This document shows positions 60,098-64,000 of a stretch of DNA of 64,000 nt, piece by piece (position 1 is the first letter of the stretch; each line of letters starts with the position of its first letter). Below the pieces are notes generated by a model, which had not been told where the DNA came from, did no database searches, and was given only the letters and a program-made list of their open reading frames with translations. The stretch is taken from NCBI RefSeq assembly GCF_000718165.1, contig NZ_JOEY01000007.1, forward strand, positions 272,106 to 336,105. The letters run 5' to 3'. Position numbers and translations under genes: made by a program. The DNA comes from Streptomyces fulvoviolaceus. Its GTDB lineage: Bacteria > Actinomycetota > Actinomycetes > Streptomycetales > Streptomycetaceae.

Positions 60098-62043
60098 ACC
60101 AGCCGGACCGGCAGAACCAGCCGAACCAACCCAGCCCGCCGGGCGCGTCCCTGCCCGACCCCGCGCGCTCGGCCGCCGTCCTCATCGGCGTCAGCGGCTA
60201 CCGGCACCTGCCCCGGCTGCCCACCGTGGCGAACAACCTCACGCAGCTCAAGGAAGCCCTGACCGACCGGGAGATCTGGGGGCTGCCGGCCGACAACTGC
60301 GTCACGGTCACCGATCCGAGCACGTCGGGCGACATGATCGACCCGGTCATCTCCGCGGCCACCAAGGCCCGGGACCTGCTGATCGTCTACTACGCCGGGC
60401 ACGGCTTCGTCGACCGGCACGGCGCCTTCCACCTCACCGGCGTCGGCTCGCGGGACGGGGCACGGCACACGGCGGTGCCGTACGACTGGCTGCGGGAGGC
60501 CCTCCTGGAGCACAACCGGGCGCGGCGCCGGGTCATCGTCCTGGACTGCTGTTACAGCGGACGTGCCATCGGGGACATGGCCGGCCCGTCGGTGACGCCG
60601 CTCAGGACGGCGGCGGACGTCGAGGGCAGCTATCTGCTCACCTCCGCCGCGGCGAACGTCAAGGCGCTGGCCCCGGACAAGGAGCCGTGCACGGCGTTCA
60701 CGGGCGAGCTGGTGCATGTGCTGCGGTACGGCGTGCCCGGCGAGGAGGGCGAGGAGACCTCGCCGTACCTCACACTCGACATGATCTACCGGCAGGTCAG
60801 GGACGCGCTCCAGGGCAAGAACAGACCCAGACCGCAGCAGCAGGACCGCGGGCAGATCGGCCGGCTGCCCTTCGTACGCAATGTGGCCCGGGAGCCCGAT
60901 CCCCCTCCCCCGTCCTCGCGTTGGAGACGCTGCTCGGTCGTCGTGGCGGCGGGTGTCACGGTGCTGGCCGCGGGGACGTCCCCGCTGTGGTGGCCCTCGG
61001 GCAGCGGCACCGGGTCCGCCGCGTGCTCGCCGCGAGCCTCGCTGGTCGGCTTCTCCGACCGTCTCGACAAGTCGGCGTTCCGGGGGCAGGACGTCTACGG
61101 CCTCTCCTCCCTCACCCTGACCGGCGAGTCCGAGGCGCTGTCGCTCGCGGACAACTCACCGCCGTACCTGTACCGGCTGTCGCTGGGGAAGCCGGGTGAG
61201 CCGCCGGAGCCCCGGATCACGGCGATGACGCAGCTGCGCAAGGCCGACGGAACGCCCTACTCGGCGGCGGACAAGGACTTCGACGGTGAGGCCGTCGCCC
61301 TGGAGAAGGGCGGGAGGACCGTCCTGGTGGCCTCCGAGGCCGGGCCCTCCGTCAGCCGCTACAGCCTGGAGACCGGCCGACTGCTCGACGACTTCCCGGT
61401 GCCGGAGCGCTTCCGACTGGCCGGGAAGGGCGGCCACGCGGTGGCCAACGCGGCCTTCGAGTCGCTGGCCCTCACCCCGGACGGCCGCCATCTGTACGTC
61501 GGCCTGGAGGAGCCCCTCGGCGGTGACGGCTCCGCCCAGGGACGCGAACTCATCCGCGTCCTGCGCTACACGGGCACCCCGGGCGGCCGGTACGCCCCCG
61601 ACGCCGAGTTCGCCTACGAGACGGACTCGGGCCTGCGCCTCGCTGACCTCACCCCCACGGGAGAGGGCGACCGCTTTCTGGCCCTGGAGCGCGGTTTCGC
61701 CGACGGCCAGGGCAACAGCGTCCACATCTACGAGATCTCCTTCGCGGGCCTGCCCGACATCACGAAGACCCCGTCCCTCTCCGGCCTCACCTCAGCCTCC
61801 CCCTCCCCCTTCGTCCGCAAGAAGGCCGTAGTCGACCTGGCCGACTGCCCCGCGTCCGGCGCCAAGGCGAAGGAGCCCCAGAGCAACCCCCTGCTCGACA
61901 ACGCGGAGGGCATCGCGCTCGGCCCGCCCCTGACCCGGGGCGAGTACCAGGGCAGGCACCCCCTCTACCTGGTCACGGACGACAACAAGAGCAAGACGCA
62001 GACGACCCGTTTCTACACGGTGGCGGTCACCGGGATCCCCTAG
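60094..62043 (+). CDS. Caspase-like protease fused through a TM helix to a phytase-like propeller domain
   Basis: 649 residues. Residues about 25-265 are a caspase/metacaspase domain: SAAVLIGVSGYRHLPRLPTV, LLIVYYAGHGF with His103, VIVLDCCYSGRA with the catalytic Cys at 152/153, SYLLTSAAANVKA, and AFTGELVHVL. A Pro/Gln-rich linker leads to one membrane segment at about 280-302 (SVVVAAGVTVLAAGTSPLWW). The outer C-terminal 340 residues resemble the esterase-like/phytase-like beta-propeller (SSLTLTGESEALSLADNSPP, DFDGEAVALEKGGRTVLVAS, FESLALTPDGRHLYVGLEEP, DNAEGIALGPP). The topology would put protease inside and propeller outside. Coupled to EACC1; tail-to-tail overlap with the RDD gene. Confidence 0.88.
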   Translation: MNQPDRQNQPNQPSPPGASLPDPARSAAVLIGVSGYRHLPRLPTVANNLTQLKEALTDREIWGLPADNCVTVTDPSTSGDMIDPVISAATKARDLLIVYYAGHGFVDRHGAFHLTGVGSRDGARHTAVPYDWLREALLEHNRARRRVIVLDCCYSGRAIGDMAGPSVTPLRTAADVEGSYLLTSAAANVKALAPDKEPCTAFTGELVHVLRYGVPGEEGEETSPYLTLDMIYRQVRDALQGKNRPRPQQQDRGQIGRLPFVRNVAREPDPPPPSSRWRRCSVVVAAGVTVLAAGTSPLWWPSGSGTGSAACSPRASLVGFSDRLDKSAFRGQDVYGLSSLTLTGESEALSLADNSPPYLYRLSLGKPGEPPEPRITAMTQLRKADGTPYSAADKDFDGEAVALEKGGRTVLVASEAGPSVSRYSLETGRLLDDFPVPERFRLAGKGGHAVANAAFESLALTPDGRHLYVGLEEPLGGDGSAQGRELIRVLRYTGTPGGRYAPDAEFAYETDSGLRLADLTPTGEGDRFLALERGFADGQGNSVHIYEISFAGLPDITKTPSLSGLTSASPSPFVRKKAVVDLADCPASGAKAKEPQSNPLLDNAEGIALGPPLTRGEYQGRHPLYLVTDDNKSKTQTTRFYTVAVTGIP

Positions 62044-62560
62044 CGAGCACCACGACCGTGCCGGCCGCGCGGTCGTACTTGCTGTGGTGGTAGGTGTCCC
62101 GGTCCTTGGCCAGCTGCGCCAGCAGGATCGCGCCGACGAGCAGGTTCAGCACCGGGATGGACAGGAATGCCGCCCGGTCGAACTCCCGGGTGAACGTGGC
62201 CTTCCAGGACGGCGGACCGCTCCCGTCCGACCACAGGGGGACCACCCGGAGCCCGAAGATCCACTTGCCCACGGTCGTGCCCCACCAGTGCACCAGGGGC
62301 AGGTAGTACAACAGCCCGCCCGCCGCGCAGCCCATGGGCACGAGAACCAACAGCGCGATGCCGTCACTCGATGCCGCCGCGGCCATGAATCCGAGGCACG
62401 CGAACACGGACGCGATCACCGTGTCCACCACCCGCGCCGCGATCCTGCGTCCGTGCGGCGCCAGTACCAGTACCGGACTCCCCGTCGCACCCACCGCGGC
62501 GGCGGCGTCCGCGACGTACTCCACCAGCGCGCCCTGCGGCCGCACGCCCAAGCGGCTCAT
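62027..62560 (-). CDS. RDD-family membrane protein
   Basis: 177 residues. RDD domain: PHGRRIAARVVDTVIASVFA (the Arg-Asp pair), GLLYYLPLVHWWGTTVGKWI, FGLRVVPLWSDGSGPPSWKA and RDTYHHSKYDRAAGTVVV. Three membrane helices. Start ATG 62560; GTG 62569 is also in frame and would overlap the upstream stop. Its 3' end overlaps the caspase 3' end by 17 bp. In the same direction as, and coupled to, the DUF416-like gene. Role unknown; its proximity to the caspase module may be functional. Confidence 0.88.
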   Translation of the reverse strand: MSRLGVRPQGALVEYVADAAAAVGATGSPVLVLAPHGRRIAARVVDTVIASVFACLGFMAAAASSDGIALLVLVPMGCAAGGLLYYLPLVHWWGTTVGKWIFGLRVVPLWSDGSGPPSWKATFTREFDRAAFLSIPVLNLLVGAILLAQLAKDRDTYHHSKYDRAAGTVVVLARGSR

Positions 62561-62561
62561 C

Positions 62562-63149
62562 TCATCCACCCAGCCCTCGTCCGACGAATTCCCGCACCTG
62601 GGAGATCTCCACGGGCCGATCGTCACCCCGGAATGTGCGAGCCGCCACAAGATCACGAATGTGCGCGATACCGGAGAGTGTTCTCTGCATCAGATCGGAC
62701 GCGAGGATTTCACGGCCCGAATTCGGATCGGCGAGATCGATCCCGGAATCCTCCAGAACCAGATAGTCAGCCGCCTCGTACAGGTTCTTGGCCACCAGCT
62801 CGGCCTGGCCCGCATCACCGGCCTTGGAGCACTCAAGTGCGTAATACGCACCGGCGATCACGTGCTCCATGACTCCGAGCTCGCCCTCTTCGTCCTCGGA
62901 AAGGATTTCCTCCAGTTCCGCGAGAAAGGGGTCCACGGCCTCCGGGGAGCCCGAGGATTCGATCGAACCCCAACAGAAAGCGACCGCCGGCGCGCACTTC
63001 GCCGCACCCATGGCCGCTGAGGCTGTCGAGCCGGATCCGAAGTACGTCAGCAGCGCCTCGGCGCAGGCCGCGGCGAAGGCCACGCGCTGCGAGTCGGAAA
63101 GCGCTTCGAGTTCCGAAAGGAGCGCGTCTCCGTCATAGCCCGAAATCAT
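62562..63149 (-). CDS. DUF416-like acidic helical protein (possible immunity-type)
   Basis: 195 residues. Begins ISGYDGDALLSELEALSDSQ, then RVAFAAACAEALLTYFG, a long acidic helix (VDPFLAELEEILSEDEEGEL) and HVIAGAYYALECSKAGDAGQ, followed by AADYLVLEDSG. The LSDSQRVAFAAACAE segment resembles the DUF416/YjaG family; similar small acidic proteins serve as immunity proteins in polymorphic-toxin loci, but that is speculative here. ATG 63149 lies six nt after TAGGAT (63156-63161, minus), whose AGGA could also serve as ribosome site. Its stop overlaps the RDD start region, so they form an operon. Confidence 0.65.
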   Translation of the reverse strand: MISGYDGDALLSELEALSDSQRVAFAAACAEALLTYFGSGSTASAAMGAAKCAPAVAFCWGSIESSGSPEAVDPFLAELEEILSEDEEGELGVMEHVIAGAYYALECSKAGDAGQAELVAKNLYEAADYLVLEDSGIDLADPNSGREILASDLMQRTLSGIAHIRDLVAARTFRGDDRPVEISQVREFVGRGLGG

Positions 63150-63155
63150 CGGCAC

Positions 63156-63161
63156 ATCCTA
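63156..63161 (-). promoter_or_regulatory. Putative -10 box of the DUF416-like/RDD operon
   Basis: TAGGAT on the minus strand, six nt before ATG 63149. Confidence 0.45.
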
Positions 63162-63270
63162 ATCCCCCCGAACCGCGGCCTCGACCGAGCGCGCCCGACG
63201 CTATGTCATGAACTCGGCTGAAATAAAGGAGAGTTGGCCAGTCCATCCCCAGCTCATTCACAGCCGCACA

Positions 63271-63286
63271 TTAAGGATTTCCTTAA
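63271..63286. promoter_or_regulatory. Palindrome upstream of dioxygenase copy 2
   Basis: TTAAGGATTTCCTTAA, 7-bp arms with 2 nt between, ten nt upstream of the -10 box TACCTT (63296-63301), i.e. over the -35/spacer region. Good operator candidate in an AT-rich patch. Confidence 0.5.
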
Positions 63287-63295
63287 CTGCGTCCT

Positions 63296-63301
63296 TACCT
63301 T
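63296..63301 (+). promoter_or_regulatory. Putative -10 box, leaderless dioxygenase copy 2
   Basis: TACCTT, 8 nt, ATG 63310; no ribosome site. Confidence 0.5.
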
Positions 63302-63309
63302 CTCTCGAC

Positions 63310-64000
63310 ATGACGGGAAACACGGAACACTCCGCAGAACACGACAACAACGACAACCACGACAGCGGCGAGCCCGGCAAACACCGCAGGGACAAGAGCG
63401 TCCAGCGCCGCCGCGTCCTGATCGGCGGCGGCACCGCGGCCGTGGCGGGCGGGCTCGCGATCGCCGGGATCGCCTCGGCCGACCCCGGCAAGAAGAAGGC
63501 CGCCAAAACGAAGGCGTCCACCTCGGCCTCCGCATCGGCGTCGGCCTCCGCGTCCAGCGGCATCTGCACCCTCAACGCCGAGGTCACCGAAGGCCCGTAC
63601 TCCCTCGACGGTGCTCTCGTGCGTGAGGACATCCGGGAGGACAAGGAGGGCTTCGAGGTCCAGTACACCTTCACGGTCGTCGACCAGGACAACGACTGCG
63701 CGCCGCTCGCCAACGCCCTCGTGGAGATCTGGCACTGCGACCACCTCGGCGAGTACTCCGGCTTCGTCGGCGGCAACGGCCACGAGGAGGAGGACAACGG
63801 CACCTTCCTGCGCGGCGGTCAGGTGACCGACGCGAACGGCCAGGTGAGCCTCGTCTCCATCTGGCCCGGGCACTACGTCTCCCGCGCCATCCACGTGCAT
63901 CTGCGGGTGCACACCGATGTGACGCTGACCGACGACTCGTACACCGGCGGCGAGATCATCCACACCGGCCAGCTCTTCTTCGACCAGGACATCAACACCG
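63310..64000 (+). CDS. Secreted intradiol-dioxygenase-like protein, copy 2 (3' end beyond window)
   Basis: The first 230 residues are present; the gene runs off the right edge. A His/Asn/Asp-rich N-terminus precedes a Tat signal (QRRRVLIGGGTAAVAGGLAI). A simple Ala-Ser linker (TSASASASASASASSG) follows, then the intradiol fold: CTLNAEVTEGPYSLDG, ALVEIWHCDHLGEYSGFVGG, NGTFLRGGQVTDANGQ, PGHYVSRAIHVHLRVHTDV and GGEIIHTGQLFFDQD. Clearly a paralogue of the 58789 gene, about 4.5 kb away, with the EACC1-caspase module between them. Confidence 0.92.
   Translation, partial: MTGNTEHSAEHDNNDNHDSGEPGKHRRDKSVQRRRVLIGGGTAAVAGGLAIAGIASADPGKKKAAKTKASTSASASASASASSGICTLNAEVTEGPYSLDGALVREDIREDKEGFEVQYTFTVVDQDNDCAPLANALVEIWHCDHLGEYSGFVGGNGHEEEDNGTFLRGGQVTDANGQVSLVSIWPGHYVSRAIHVHLRVHTDVTLTDDSYTGGEIIHTGQLFFDQDINT

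Overview
The window is chromosomal DNA of a Streptomyces (or very close actinomycete). It is strongly GC-rich with G/C-biased third codon positions, GTG/TTG starts are frequent, and many genes have TANNNT -10 boxes 6-9 nt before the start codon (leaderless mRNAs). The gene order of the first half is that of the Streptomyces core chromosome. From memory, it follows the S. coelicolor region with aceE, fasR, fabD-fabH-acpP-fabF and the SCO2400-family gene. No tRNA, rRNA, phage, insertion sequence or CRISPR array was seen.

Layout. 0-8 kb: a TerD-family stress protein (cut by the left edge), an AhpE-type peroxiredoxin, a DUF3052 protein, the homodimeric pyruvate dehydrogenase E1 (aceE), a K+-channel-like protein, a small membrane protein, and an MFS exporter divergent from a TetR regulator. 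8.6-14 kb: an alpha/beta hydrolase, a DUF4429/SHOCT protein, a MerR regulator coupled to an aldo/keto reductase, a beta-lactamase-fold hydrolase and a pirin. 14-19 kb: the type II fatty-acid synthase operon with its activator FasR. 19-34 kb: DUF3145, an SGNH lipoprotein, aldose epimerase, a GH3 glycosidase with TetR, RidA/LysR, a pyroglutamyl-peptidase-like exoprotein whose expected active Cys is Ser, an EI24/CysZ-like membrane protein, a decayed LacI gene, an M14 carboxypeptidase and a serine hydrolase. 34-37 kb: Ohr, an MDR oxidoreductase divergent from MarR, and an SCO2400-family protein.

37-56.6 kb is a sugar-acquisition region. A galactofuranose-type ABC transporter (YtfQ-YtfR-YtfT-YjfF order) with its LacI regulator faces a second operon. 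That operon has an enolase-superfamily sugar-acid dehydratase, a Zn-alcohol dehydrogenase, a protein of unknown function, a ChvE-MmsA-MmsB multiple-monosaccharide importer and an aldose epimerase. After a histidinol-phosphate-aminotransferase-like gene come two coupled secreted GH43 arabinan-degrading enzymes. A short motif (CGRRATAYCG) recurs upstream of four of these transcription units, and a near-ideal lac-type operator lies upstream of the LacI gene. Together this looks like extracellular arabinan/arabinogalactan breakdown, import and oxidation.

56.7-64 kb: a DUF3500 lipoprotein, a small hypothetical gene, and two secreted intradiol-dioxygenase homologues (the second cut by the right edge). 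These flank an unusual module: an EACC1-like protein translationally coupled to a caspase-TM-phytase-like fusion, with an RDD membrane protein and a DUF416-like protein encoded convergently. I consider this module the best candidate for an undescribed system.

Two families of intergenic repeats sit only between convergent genes. One has been captured as the C-terminal tail of the pirin gene.
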